A stretch of DNA of 64,000 bases, taken from Aeromonas sp. RU39B (GTDB lineage: Bacteria; Pseudomonadota; Gammaproteobacteria; Enterobacterales; Aeromonadaceae). Below, piece by piece: positions 51,020 through 59,361 of this stretch; position 1 is the first letter of the stretch; each line of letters begins with the position of its first letter. The DNA lies in NCBI RefSeq assembly GCF_900156095.1, contig NZ_FTMJ01000008.1:62001-126000 (forward strand). The letters run 5' to 3'. The position numbers were made by a program, and so were the translations under genes. A model generated the notes under the pieces. It did no database searches. It saw nothing but the letters and a program-made list of their open reading frames with translations, and was not told where the DNA came from.

Positions 51020-52058
51020 CGCGTTCAATCCATTGCCAACTGAGCGGCTGGCCGGCGGCTTTCGTCTCGGTCACGCGCCGGCCAAGCAGCGCATCATAAT
51101 CCGCCGGAGGCAGGCCCAGTGCCGGGCGAACCGATTGAATATGGGCGGCCGTCAGTGGCTCGCCGGCGTGAATATCTTCGACCAGATAGAGGGAGCGGCG
51201 AAAATCGCGATTGCTGCGCTCACTCGGCGCCAGTTCAAAGCTGGGTTGACCTAGCGCAGCATGGGCGGTGTTGACGGACTCTATCAGCGCTTTTAGTTCA
51301 TGCGGCTCCATCGAGAAGGCGCAATCCGGGCCGCCTTCGGCCCGTGAGCGGGTAAAGTGTTTTTCAATCAAGGTGGCACCGAGTGCTGTCGCGGCGATGG
51401 CCGTGGCCGAGCCGAGGGTGTGATCCGACAATCCCACTTCCAGCCCAAAACGCTGGCGCAGTAGCGACAGGGTGCGCAGGTGATAGTCGGCCGCGGGCGC
51501 CGGATAGCCGCTGACGCAATGCAGCAGCGCCACGTCTCCGTTGCCATGTTTAAGCGCTGTGTCGACGGCGGCGCTGATCTCCTGCTCATTCGCCATGCCC
51601 GTTGACATCACCAGTGGTTTGCCGGTTTGGGCGGCGTAACGGATAAGCGGCAGATCAACCAACTCAAACGAGGCGATCTTGTAAGCCGGGCAGTCGAGGG
51701 ACTCGAGCAAATCGACGGCAGTGGCATCAAACGGGCTACTAAACACCGTAATGCCAAGCTCTTTTCCCAGCGCGAACAGTTCGCTGTGCCACTCCCAGGG
51801 GGTGTGAGCCCATTGGTAGAGATCAAACAGGGTATGGCCATCCCACAACCCGCCATGAATGCGAAACTCGGGGCGATCGCTTTGTAGCGTGATGGTTTCG
51901 GGCTTGTAGGTTTGCAGCTTGATGGCGCTGGCCCCGCTTTCGTGAGCCAGTTTCATGATGGCAAGCGCCTGATCCAGGCTGCCATTGTGATTGGCTGACA
52001 ACTCTGCAATGACATAGGGGACAACATCAGGGCCGATAGGGCGCTGCGCGATCAACAT
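51012..52058 (-). CDS. pseI: Pseudaminic acid synthase PseI (NeuB family)
   Basis: A 348-residue enzyme condensing 2,4-diacetamido-2,4,6-trideoxy-L-altrose with phosphoenolpyruvate. The TIM barrel begins with YVIAELSANHNGS, typical of PseI rather than NeuB, and continues with KLQTYKPETITL, FSSPFDATAVDLLE, MSTGMANEQEI, LLHCVSGYPA, GLSDHTLG and IEKHFTRSR. A C-terminal antifreeze-like SAF domain (about residues 285-345) is present. AAAGGATC precedes the ATG. It lies 13 bases after pseG in the same unit. Confidence 0.9.
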   Translation of the reverse strand: MLIAQRPIGPDVVPYVIAELSANHNGSLDQALAIMKLAHESGASAIKLQTYKPETITLQSDRPEFRIHGGLWDGHTLFDLYQWAHTPWEWHSELFALGKELGITVFSSPFDATAVDLLESLDCPAYKIASFELVDLPLIRYAAQTGKPLVMSTGMANEQEISAAVDTALKHGNGDVALLHCVSGYPAPAADYHLRTLSLLRQRFGLEVGLSDHTLGSATAIAATALGATLIEKHFTRSRAEGGPDCAFSMEPHELKALIESVNTAHAALGQPSFELAPSERSNRDFRRSLYLVEDIHAGEPLTAAHIQSVRPALGLPPADYDALLGRRVTETKAAGQPLSWQWIERDE

Positions 52059-52071
52059 TCAGACGATCCTT

Positions 52072-53322
52072 TTATGATGGGCGAGTCAGCCGCCAGCCCT
52101 GTTCATCACGCTGCCACGGGGCAGGGAGTGACCAGGCGCTGTCGGTCACCAGCAAAAATGCACTATCCGGGATGAAATAAAGCAAGGCATGTGCCAGCTC
52201 TTGCCACTCGCTGGGGGCTAGCGGCTCACCTTGCACCAGCCAGTGGTCTGCTTGTGGGCTGAGGGTCACGCTTTGACCCGATTCGCCCTGCCAGCGCCAC
52301 CGGTTGCCAACGGGTTGTAGGCCGTGCTTGTCGCCCGCAAGTAGCAGGCATGCCAAGCGACTAAGACCGCGCCCATCCACCATGGCCTGTGCTCGCAGTC
52401 GGTAGTTATCTTGCTTTTCTTCCAGCTCGGTGAGGGCCGCCGCCAGCGTGGCTGGTTGAGTCAGCTCGGTCAATGACAGACTGGCGGCCAGTTGATAGTG
52501 GGCAATCACCTCGGCGTTGAAAACCTGATTATCGACGATGGCCACGGCCAGGGTAGGCAGACCGATGCAAGCGCGCTCCCAGGTCATGCCACCGGCGGCG
52601 CCGATAGCCATATCTTGCCCCGCCATCAACTCGGGCATGTTATCGCTGTGCGCGAGCAAGGTAATGGCAAGGGAGGAGTGGGCGGCGAGCCAGGTTTGCA
52701 ATGCGGGAAGCTGCGGATTGGCGCTACCGGCCACCACAGTCCATTGCAATCGCGCTGCCCAACCGGTAGCGGCAAGGCTTTGCAGCGTGGTCAGGCAGGC
52801 TCCGGCCGGATCGGCGCCGCCAAAGCAGATAAGCCCTTTTTGCCACGGGGCGAGCGATGTTTTTGCCTTGGCGCGAAATGCTGGACGCAGCAGGGCGTAG
52901 TCGGTACCCAGCAGTAACTGGCCATCAGTCGGAATCAGGTCGGCGTAGTCGTGTGCACTGCGCAGCGGCCCTTGATCGAGCAGCAGTTGGCAGTGGTGTG
53001 GCCGATCTGCCAGATCGTCGATAACCAGGATATGGCGGCAATGCTCTGCGGCAAGCTGCTCCCAGTAGCGGTCCAGATGATAGTGATCAATCACCAGCCA
53101 ACGGGGTTGCAAGGCGGCCAAAGGGCCGAGGCTCTCTTTGTCTGGCAGTGGGTGATGCTGATGGGGGAAAAGTCGAGCGGCCTGCGCGGCGGGTAACTGC
53201 CAGGTCAGAAAATGGCACACAGCGCCACGCTCGGCGAGAAAATCAGCGATAGCAAGGCAGCGCATCAAGTGGCCGAGCCCGATGTCCGCCGAGGCATCCA
53301 GGCGAAAGGCAATACAGGTCAT
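52072..53322 (-). CDS. pseG: UDP-sugar hydrolase PseG with C-terminal extension
   Basis: PseG removes UDP from UDP-2,4-diacetamido-2,4,6-trideoxy-L-altrose. The N-terminal half has FRLDASADIGLGHLMRCLAIA with the catalytic His in GLGH, and the nucleotide part has GAAGGMTWERACIGLPTLAVAIVDNQ. At 416 residues it is well above the ~275 of Campylobacter PseG. The last 80-90 residues (after LLLAGDKHGLQPVGN) form an extra, acidic, Trp-rich domain of unknown role. It overlaps the pseF stop by four bases. Confidence 0.85.
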   Translation of the reverse strand: MTCIAFRLDASADIGLGHLMRCLAIADFLAERGAVCHFLTWQLPAAQAARLFPHQHHPLPDKESLGPLAALQPRWLVIDHYHLDRYWEQLAAEHCRHILVIDDLADRPHHCQLLLDQGPLRSAHDYADLIPTDGQLLLGTDYALLRPAFRAKAKTSLAPWQKGLICFGGADPAGACLTTLQSLAATGWAARLQWTVVAGSANPQLPALQTWLAAHSSLAITLLAHSDNMPELMAGQDMAIGAAGGMTWERACIGLPTLAVAIVDNQVFNAEVIAHYQLAASLSLTELTQPATLAAALTELEEKQDNYRLRAQAMVDGRGLSRLACLLLAGDKHGLQPVGNRWRWQGESGQSVTLSPQADHWLVQGEPLAPSEWQELAHALLYFIPDSAFLLVTDSAWSLPAPWQRDEQGWRLTRPS

Positions 53323-54005
53323 GCCGGTTGGCCGCTGGCGAGGGCGCGAAACAGCAATTCGGCCAACTGCCAGTCCTCTTCGGTGTCGATATCCACCACC
53401 CGCCAGCGCGGCAGGCGATGGCCAGCAGGGCGCTGCCAGCCATTTTGCCAGCTCTGGCTAGAAGCCCAGTAAAATTGTCCAGCGTCCTGATAGGCGGGCT
53501 CCAGATCTTGCGAGCGTTTGGCCATCATCTCGGGCCAGAAGGGCGTCACCAATCCCTGCTCATCCATGCGCACTGCGCGCTGGATAGGGAAGGGAAACTC
53601 GGTGACGCTGTAGACAAAATCAGCATCACTGCTGTTAAGTTGCTGATAGGCCGCACGAATATCATCGGCGCTGATAAGTGGTACCGTGGCATAAATGCAG
53701 CAGACATGGTCAGTGTGGATGCCCATGGTGCCCAGGCGATGAATGGCGTCGATAACCACCGGTGTGGTGCCGGTATGATCATCAGCCAGTGCTGGCGGCC
53801 GCATAAACGGAACGCTGGCGCCGAGCTCACGGGCAATCTGGGCAATCTCATCATCATCGGTTGAGACGACTACCTGCTCAAAGCAGCCGCTTTGAAGCGC
53901 AGCGTCGATGGCATAGGCGATCATCGGCTTGCCGCAGAAGGGGCGGATGTTTTTACGTGCAATCCGTTTGCTGCCGCCACGGGCAGGAATGATGGCAATG
54001 GCCAT
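53319..54005 (-). CDS. pseF: CMP-pseudaminic acid synthetase PseF (NeuA family)
   Basis: A 228-residue cytidylyltransferase. The nucleotide-binding N-terminus IIPARGGSKRIARKNIRPF, then VVVSTDDDEIAQIARELGA and DFVYSVTEFPFPIQRA fit the PseF/NeuA family, and the C-terminal DIDTEEDWQLAELLF is conserved. It activates pseudaminic acid as the CMP-sugar for Maf proteins. First gene of the minus-strand unit pseF-pseG-pseI-maf2. A Ter-like site lies in the short region upstream of its ATG. Confidence 0.9.
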   Translation of the reverse strand: MAIAIIPARGGSKRIARKNIRPFCGKPMIAYAIDAALQSGCFEQVVVSTDDDEIAQIARELGASVPFMRPPALADDHTGTTPVVIDAIHRLGTMGIHTDHVCCIYATVPLISADDIRAAYQQLNSSDADFVYSVTEFPFPIQRAVRMDEQGLVTPFWPEMMAKRSQDLEPAYQDAGQFYWASSQSWQNGWQRPAGHRLPRWRVVDIDTEEDWQLAELLFRALASGQPA

Positions 54006-54014
54006 AAGAGCCCC

Positions 54015-54037
54015 TAAATAGTTACAACACGCTGAAT
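54015..54037 (-). promoter_or_regulatory. Predicted Ter (Tus-binding) site
   Basis: On the minus strand the 23-base site contains TGTTGTAACTA, identical to the core of E. coli Ter sites, and the conserved G6 at the fork-blocking end (CAGCGTGTTGTAAC). It differs from the usual consensus at positions 7 and 8 (CG). A tus gene is present at 10575-11480. By analogy with E. coli it should block forks moving leftward through the window. It lies between divergent pseF and the GNAT gene, ten bases upstream of pseF. Confidence 0.75.
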
Positions 54038-54123
54038 TTTTTTGAGATTATATCCATCTGACGATTTTTTTAAGCGACTCGGCTCATCTTTGTGTCGCGT
54101 CGGGCCGATAAGGGGGCGCTAGC

Positions 54124-54648
54124 ATGGAGTACGGGATTGAATTACGCCCGGTCACGCCAGCCGATTTACCGGCGCTTAGGCGTTGGCGTAACAGCGATGC
54201 GGTGCGCCTGCAGATGCAAGACACTGGTCATATTACCCCGCGTGGGCAGAGGCAGTGGTTTGAGCGCATTGCACAGAGCCAGAGCCAATGGCATCGGGTG
54301 GTGTGGTGCCGCGGTGAGCGTGCCGGTTACGTCAACCTCAAAGGGGGACGTGACGCGCCGTTAAGCGGGCAGGCAGAAGTTGATGCCGGACTCTATCTGG
54401 GCAACAGCCGCATCCGTCACCCCATGCTGGCCGTGGCAGCCGCGCTGGCTCAACTCGATTGCGCCTTTGAGCAACTGCACGTTGAGCGCATCAGAACGTC
54501 GGTGCGCAGGCACAATGAATCGGCCCTGCGCCTTAACCTGCAACTGGGTTATCGCGTGGCCGAGCAAGATGACGAGTGGGTCAGCATGACATTAAATGGC
54601 GCCGAGTATCAGCAGGCGCGAGGTTTACTGAGGAGATTTTTTCGATGA
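54124..54648 (+). CDS. GNAT acetyltransferase, possibly PseH
   Basis: A 174-residue GNAT-fold protein: IELRPVTPADLPALRRWRNSDAVRLQM, VDAGLYLGNSRIRHPML and RIRTSVRRHNESALRLNLQLGY. In size and context it could be PseH, which N-acetylates the 4-amino group of the altrosamine precursor using acetyl-CoA. Alternatively it uses acyl-ACP, because its stop overlaps the start of an ACP gene by four bases. GGGGG precedes the ATG. The substrate cannot be decided from the sequence. Confidence 0.75.
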   Translation: MEYGIELRPVTPADLPALRRWRNSDAVRLQMQDTGHITPRGQRQWFERIAQSQSQWHRVVWCRGERAGYVNLKGGRDAPLSGQAEVDAGLYLGNSRIRHPMLAVAAALAQLDCAFEQLHVERIRTSVRRHNESALRLNLQLGYRVAEQDDEWVSMTLNGAEYQQARGLLRRFFR

Positions 54649-54875
54649 TGTCCCTAGAGCAGGTTTTTGCCAATGCCCTCGGTATTGAGCTTGCCACTGT
54701 CAACGATGCGCTGGCCTACAACAGTATTCCGCAGTGGGACTCTGTGGCCCACATGGGGTTGATTGCTCAACTGGAAGATGCCTACGGCATGTTGCTTGAT
54801 ACCGATGACATCATCGATATGAGCTCGGTGGGCAAGGCGCGCGAGATCCTCGCCAAGTACGACGTTGTGCTGTGA
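54645..54875 (+). CDS. Acyl carrier protein (second copy)
   Basis: A 76-residue carrier protein with the phosphopantetheine Ser in QWDSVAHMGLIAQLEDAYG (DSV) and an acidic helix DTDDIIDMSSVGKAREIL. The start follows AGGAG and overlaps the GNAT stop (ATGA). The SDR gene begins at its stop. It is the carrier expected for the lux-type acyl enzymes downstream and differs from the ACP at 46778. Confidence 0.9.
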   Translation: MMSLEQVFANALGIELATVNDALAYNSIPQWDSVAHMGLIAQLEDAYGMLLDTDDIIDMSSVGKAREILAKYDVVL

Positions 54876-54883
54876 GTGGTGCC

Positions 54884-55624
54884 ATGCTGCAGGGAAAAGT
54901 AGCACTGGTCACCGGCGCTGGCCGCGGCATTGGTCTTGCCATTGCGCGACGTTTTTGCGCCCAGGGCGCCACCCTGTTTCTCGCTGGCCGTAATGAGGCT
55001 CACCTGAATAAACTGGCCGCTTCGCTGCACGATGAATTTAGCGTGCAAGTGACATCGCTTGTCATGGATGTCAGTGACGCGGCGCAGGTGAAAACCGCCT
55101 TTCAGGTACTTTTCAAACAGTGCGCCAGGCTGGATGTGCTGGTTAACAATGCCGGCATACTGGAAGAGGGGCTGCTGGGCATGATGAGTGCAGCCCAGAT
55201 TGAGCGGCAATTTGCCGTTAATGCCTGTGGACCGCTCTACTGCTGCCAATATGGCGCGCGTTTGATGCAGCGCGCTGGTGGCGGCAGCATCATCAATCTG
55301 GCCTCGATCATGGGGCAATCTGGCGCAGCAGGTCTGAGCGCTTATGCTGCCAGCAAAGCGGCGGTGATCGGCATGACCGGTGCGCTGGCGCAAGAGCTGG
55401 CGCCTCATAACATCCGCGTAAATGCCATCTCGCCCGGTTTTATCGACACCGAGATGGCCCATGGCCTCTCTGATGAAACATTTCAGGAGCGTCTGGCCAG
55501 TATCGCCATGGGGCGGATCGGCGATCCCGATGAAGTGGCCAAGGTGGCTCTGTTTTTGGCATCGGACTTGTCGAGTTACGTCACCGGCGAGGTGATAGGT
55601 GTCAATGGGGGGATGCGAGTGTGA
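54884..55624 (+). CDS. FabG-like short-chain dehydrogenase/reductase
   Basis: A 246-residue NAD(P)-dependent reductase. The cofactor-binding TGAGRGIG, NNAG, catalytic Tyr and Lys in YAASKAA and the C-terminal FLASDLSSYVTGEVIGVNGGMRV are all present. It resembles 3-oxoacyl-ACP reductase; with an adjacent ACP it probably reduces an ACP-bound keto group. I chose the ATG at 54884, where the family N-terminus begins (MLQGKVALVTGA); a GTG at 54872 overlapping the ACP stop is also possible. Confidence 0.85.
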   Translation: MLQGKVALVTGAGRGIGLAIARRFCAQGATLFLAGRNEAHLNKLAASLHDEFSVQVTSLVMDVSDAAQVKTAFQVLFKQCARLDVLVNNAGILEEGLLGMMSAAQIERQFAVNACGPLYCCQYGARLMQRAGGGSIINLASIMGQSGAAGLSAYAASKAAVIGMTGALAQELAPHNIRVNAISPGFIDTEMAHGLSDETFQERLASIAMGRIGDPDEVAKVALFLASDLSSYVTGEVIGVNGGMRV

Positions 55625-56979
55625 TGCGGTCGCTGTTGGCTCATCTTCGCGTGGATAACCCGGCACTGGCCTGGTGGGATGAAACCGAGGGCTGGCTGAG
55701 TTATGACGAGCTCTGCCGACGGGTTGAGCATTTATCACATCGCTATCCTTCAGGCCGGCAGCTGGTCTATCTGCCGTTTGCCAACACGACGACGCACTTG
55801 ATTCACTATCTGCTGGGGCTTCGCGACGGCCATGTGATGATGTTGGCTGATCCAGCCCAGCCTGACGAGGTGAGCGAGCAGCTCTGCCAGCATTTTGCGG
55901 TCAGCGTGCAGATATCCCCTGAGGGTGCGCTGCAGCAGCGCTCGGCCCCTGCGCCTTTGCATGCGGATTTGTCGGTACTGCTACCCACTTCTGGCAGTAC
56001 CGGTAGCTGCAAATGGGTGCGTCTCTCATCAGACAACCTGGCCACTAATGCCGCCTCAATTGCGCAATATCTCAAGCTCGATGCCCATGAACGCGCCATC
56101 ACCAGCCTGCCATTTTTCTACTCGTTCGGGATGTCGGTGCTCAACAGTCACCTGCTGGTCGGTGGCTCACTGGTACAAACCAGTGCCAGTCCGTTGGAGC
56201 GCAGCTTCTGGCATCGGGTTGATGAGCTCGGTGTCACCAGTGTGGCCGGTGTGCCGTTTACCTATCAGATGCTGAAAAAACTGCGCTTTGATTGGGGACG
56301 TCATCCCACGCTCACCACCCTGACGCAAGCGGGTGGACGGCTGGAGCCTGAGTTGACCCGCCATTTTGCCGAGCAGGCAAGTTTGCTGGGGCGCCGTTTT
56401 TTTGTCATGTATGGGCAGACGGAAGCCGCGCCACGCATGGCCTGGCTGGCCCATGACGAGGTGCTCATCGCCCCCGATGCCATTGGTCGCGCTGTACCGG
56501 GCGGCGAGTTTTCTCTGCGTCATGAGCCCGGGTTACCGGCAGGGCAGGGGGAGCTCGTCTATCGCGGCCCCAACGTGATGTTGGGCTATGCCACCTCGGC
56601 GAGCGACTTGGCGCTGGGGCGGACGATTGACGAGCTGCATACGGGAGATATCGGCTGGTGTGATGATGCTGGGCGTTATCACCTCTGTGGTCGTCTTAGC
56701 CGGTTTCTCAAGCTGTTTGGCAAACGAGTGAGCCTTGCGGAGGTCGAGTCATGGCTGTCGCAGCAAGGGGTGAGCGCTGCGGCGACCGGACGTGATGATC
56801 GTCTCAAGGTGGCTATCGAAGGGGAGAATGTGCCTTCAGATCTGCAGGTGGCGTTAGCCAATTGGTTGCGGGTTGCGCCCTCTGCCGTGTCGCTGCATCA
56901 GGTAGCGAGCCTGCCGCGGCGCAGTAACCTGAAAATTGATTATGTGGCGCTGTTACAGCAACTGGAGGCGCTGGCATGA
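55624..56979 (+). CDS. AMP-dependent acyl ligase (ANL superfamily)
   Basis: A 451-residue adenylating enzyme. The phosphate-binding loop LLPTSGSTGSCKWVRLS, the motif VMYGQTEAAPRM, the hinge region LHTGDIGWCDDAGRYHLCGR and the C-terminal SLPRRSNLKIDY with the catalytic Lys are visible. It should activate a carboxylic acid as acyl-AMP and load it onto CoA or the ACP upstream. The chain length cannot be read. Its start overlaps the SDR stop (TGATG). Confidence 0.85.
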   Translation: MRSLLAHLRVDNPALAWWDETEGWLSYDELCRRVEHLSHRYPSGRQLVYLPFANTTTHLIHYLLGLRDGHVMMLADPAQPDEVSEQLCQHFAVSVQISPEGALQQRSAPAPLHADLSVLLPTSGSTGSCKWVRLSSDNLATNAASIAQYLKLDAHERAITSLPFFYSFGMSVLNSHLLVGGSLVQTSASPLERSFWHRVDELGVTSVAGVPFTYQMLKKLRFDWGRHPTLTTLTQAGGRLEPELTRHFAEQASLLGRRFFVMYGQTEAAPRMAWLAHDEVLIAPDAIGRAVPGGEFSLRHEPGLPAGQGELVYRGPNVMLGYATSASDLALGRTIDELHTGDIGWCDDAGRYHLCGRLSRFLKLFGKRVSLAEVESWLSQQGVSAAATGRDDRLKVAIEGENVPSDLQVALANWLRVAPSAVSLHQVASLPRRSNLKIDYVALLQQLEALA

Positions 56980-58031
56980 CCGAGTGGTGGGATCTGCCGG
57001 TGTATGGTCTGTCGCAGCAGGAGAAAAGCCAGCTGCTGCTGGCTCGTCTCAATCGTCTGACGGCGCTGCATCACAAGGGCTGCGATGCTTATGCGCGCGT
57101 GCTGAAGAGCTTTGGTTGGGGAGAGGCCGATGATTATGCCGCGCTCCCTTACCTAGCGGCCAGATTGTTTAAACTCTCGCGCTGGCAAAGTGTGCCGCAA
57201 GAGGAGGTGTTCAAGGTGCTCACCTCATCGGGTACGACCGGCGCACCCTCCCAGATCGTGCTTGATCGTGAAACAGCAGCGTTGCAGAGCAAGGTGCTGG
57301 TCAGGATCTTGCAAGATTTTATCGGTAAGCAGCGCCTGCCGATGCTGCTGATTGAACAGCCGACGCTGATTGAGCAGCGCAGTGGCTTTTCGGCCCGTGG
57401 CGCGGGCGCACTCGGGCTGTCATTTCTGGGGCGGGATCACACTTATGCGCTGGATGAACAGATGCGCCCCAATTGGCCGGTGATTGAAGCGTTTTGCGAC
57501 AAGTATGCCAAGCAGCCGGTGCTCCTGTTCGGCTTTACCTTCATGGTCTGGCAATGCCTGCTTGAGCCGCTACGACAACGTGGTATGTCATTGCCCTTGA
57601 TACAGGGCGTGCTGTTTCACAGCGGCGGCTGGAAGAAATTGCAGCATCTGGCCGTTGATAATGCTGCGTTCAAGCAGGCGTGCCGTGATACCTTGGGGCT
57701 CTCCCGGGTCCATAACTTTTACGGTATGGTCGAGCAAGTGGGTTCGGTGTTTGTCGAATGTGAGCAAGGTCATCTGCATGCACCCCTGTTTTCCGATCTG
57801 CTGGTTCGCGATCCGCTTACCCACGCAGTGAGCCAACCCGGTGATATCGGTCTGTTGCAAGTGCTGTCAGCCATTCCACAAAGCTATCCCGGTCACTCGC
57901 TGCTGACTGAAGATCTGGGCCGGATTCTCGGTACTGATGATTGTCCGTGTGGCCGCCAGGGCCACTATTTCGAGGTGTTGGGGCGCCAACGTGGCGCTGA
58001 GGTGAGAGGATGCAGCGACACGTTTCAATGA
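56976..58031 (+). CDS. luxE: LuxE-like acyl-protein synthetase
   Basis: A 351-residue homologue of LuxE, the acyl-protein synthetase of the bacterial bioluminescence fatty-acid reductase complex. Adenylation motifs (KVLTSSGTTGAPSQIVLD), VHNFYGMVEQVGS and TEDLGRILGTDDCPCGRQG are visible, and the C-terminal RGCSDTF carries the Cys (C346) that accepts the acyl group in LuxE. There are no luxA or luxB genes, so this is not a light-producing operon. It overlaps the acyl ligase by four bases. Confidence 0.88.
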   Translation: MTEWWDLPVYGLSQQEKSQLLLARLNRLTALHHKGCDAYARVLKSFGWGEADDYAALPYLAARLFKLSRWQSVPQEEVFKVLTSSGTTGAPSQIVLDRETAALQSKVLVRILQDFIGKQRLPMLLIEQPTLIEQRSGFSARGAGALGLSFLGRDHTYALDEQMRPNWPVIEAFCDKYAKQPVLLFGFTFMVWQCLLEPLRQRGMSLPLIQGVLFHSGGWKKLQHLAVDNAAFKQACRDTLGLSRVHNFYGMVEQVGSVFVECEQGHLHAPLFSDLLVRDPLTHAVSQPGDIGLLQVLSAIPQSYPGHSLLTEDLGRILGTDDCPCGRQGHYFEVLGRQRGAEVRGCSDTFQ

Positions 58032-59182
58032 CCCTGTGGTCGCAGGCTCCTGCCGTGGCGCACAGCTTACCAATGCTGGGGTGGCAGAATTTTGCCGCCA
58101 CGCCATTGCCTCCTTTTTCGCCGGTGATCCGCGAGTTTATTGATGTGCTCTCATTGCGTTTGCAGCAGGCTGCTAGGCTGTGGCCCGATCTGGCAGCGCT
58201 CGGATTTTGGCTACGGCGTCGTCAGATTGAGGCGCAGGTACATCGTATGGAAGGGCGTTTATCACTGGGTGTGGTCTTTCATCTGGTGCCTTCCAATGTG
58301 CCGACGGTGGCATTTTACTCCTGGTTGATGGCGCTACTGATGGGAAATCCTTCTGTCGTGCGTCTCTCCTCACGGGACGATGAGATGCAATCGGCATTGT
58401 TAGCGATTCTTGCCGAGCTGTTTGCTGATCCCGCGTGGCAGGATATTGCCAGCCGCACCCGTTTTATCCGCTATGGCCACGAGGCCCATATTACCGCCTG
58501 GCTCAGTGAGCAGTGTTCGCTGCGTATTGTCTGGGGTGGGGATGACACCATTCGTGCCATTCGCGCTATTGCGCTCTCGCCGCGCGCTCAGGAGCTCGTG
58601 TTTCCGGATCGACGCTCCATGCTGTTAATCGATAGCCGCTGGCTTGGTGAGCAGAAAAGTGAGCACGTTGATCGAATTGCCACTGCATTAACCCAGGACT
58701 GTACCCAATTTAATCAGCTGGCGTGTGCATCACCCACCACGCTTATCTGGCTGGGTCAGCCAGAGCCTGTAATACGCCAAGCCCTGCTGGAGAGGATATT
58801 TGCTCCTCTGGTAGCCGATCCGGCCCTGGCGATGGAGCGTCTGGTGCAGAGCCAGCGTAGCGCTGCAGCATTACCAGACAGCAGGATGGAATCACTCCCC
58901 GGTGTCACTTTATTGACACTTACCGCCCCGCAACCACTTCCTTTTGTTGGTGGGGGTGTTCTCACCGAGTGGGCTGCCGATAACTGGGAAGCCTTGCTGG
59001 AAAAAAACTGGGATATGCAGACCTGCGTCTATGTAGGCGGCGATTTACAGCAAGCCCGTGCGCGTTTTGGCCGCTGTCATGGCCGTGTGGACAGGATTGT
59101 TGCCCCGGGACAGGCATTGGCATTTGACTGGTATTGGGACGGCATTGATCTTCTCCAGTCTTGCAGCCGTCAAATGTGCTGA
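58010..59182 (+). CDS. luxC: LuxC-like acyl reductase
   Basis: A 390-residue homologue of LuxC, the NADPH-dependent subunit that reduces an acyl thioester to an aldehyde. Visible features are GVVFHLVPSNVPTVAFYSWL, NPSVVRLSSRD, VWGGDDTIRAIR, a likely active Cys in NQLACASP, and a C-terminal RVDRIVAPGQALAFDW. With LuxE it would convert an activated acid into an aldehyde. The ATG at 58010 has GAGGT upstream and overlaps luxE by 22 bases; an ATG at 58028 overlapping the luxE stop (ATGA) is the alternative. Confidence 0.88.
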   Translation: MQRHVSMTLWSQAPAVAHSLPMLGWQNFAATPLPPFSPVIREFIDVLSLRLQQAARLWPDLAALGFWLRRRQIEAQVHRMEGRLSLGVVFHLVPSNVPTVAFYSWLMALLMGNPSVVRLSSRDDEMQSALLAILAELFADPAWQDIASRTRFIRYGHEAHITAWLSEQCSLRIVWGGDDTIRAIRAIALSPRAQELVFPDRRSMLLIDSRWLGEQKSEHVDRIATALTQDCTQFNQLACASPTTLIWLGQPEPVIRQALLERIFAPLVADPALAMERLVQSQRSAAALPDSRMESLPGVTLLTLTAPQPLPFVGGGVLTEWAADNWEALLEKNWDMQTCVYVGGDLQQARARFGRCHGRVDRIVAPGQALAFDWYWDGIDLLQSCSRQMC

Positions 59183-59239
59183 ATCATTTGAGCCTGATGT
59201 AAGTCACAAAAACCAGCAAAATCAGCGCATTAGTTTTGT

Positions 59240-59257
59240 CAGGCATAGCTCTTGCAT
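59240..59257 (+). promoter_or_regulatory. Possible sigma54 promoter upstream of the glycosyltransferase
   Basis: AGGCAT-N5-TTGCA with GG and GC ten bases apart, 105 bases before the glycosyltransferase ATG in a 179-base gap. The -12 half is perfect; the -24 half is one base short of TGGCAC at two positions. Confidence 0.45.
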
Positions 59258-59361
59258 TGATACTGACACAAGGGAGGAAGGGTTGACACAGACCGTGCGG
59301 TAGCTTTACCACAAACCAGCGCAACCCTACTCATCATCTCTCGTTTTTGTCGGAAAACCCT

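Noticed and set aside
54104-54111. GCCGATAA upstream of the GNAT gene, resembling a sigma28 -10 element
   Set aside because: There is no TAAA 15 bases upstream (CATC instead), and transcription from it would start inside or after the ribosome binding site.
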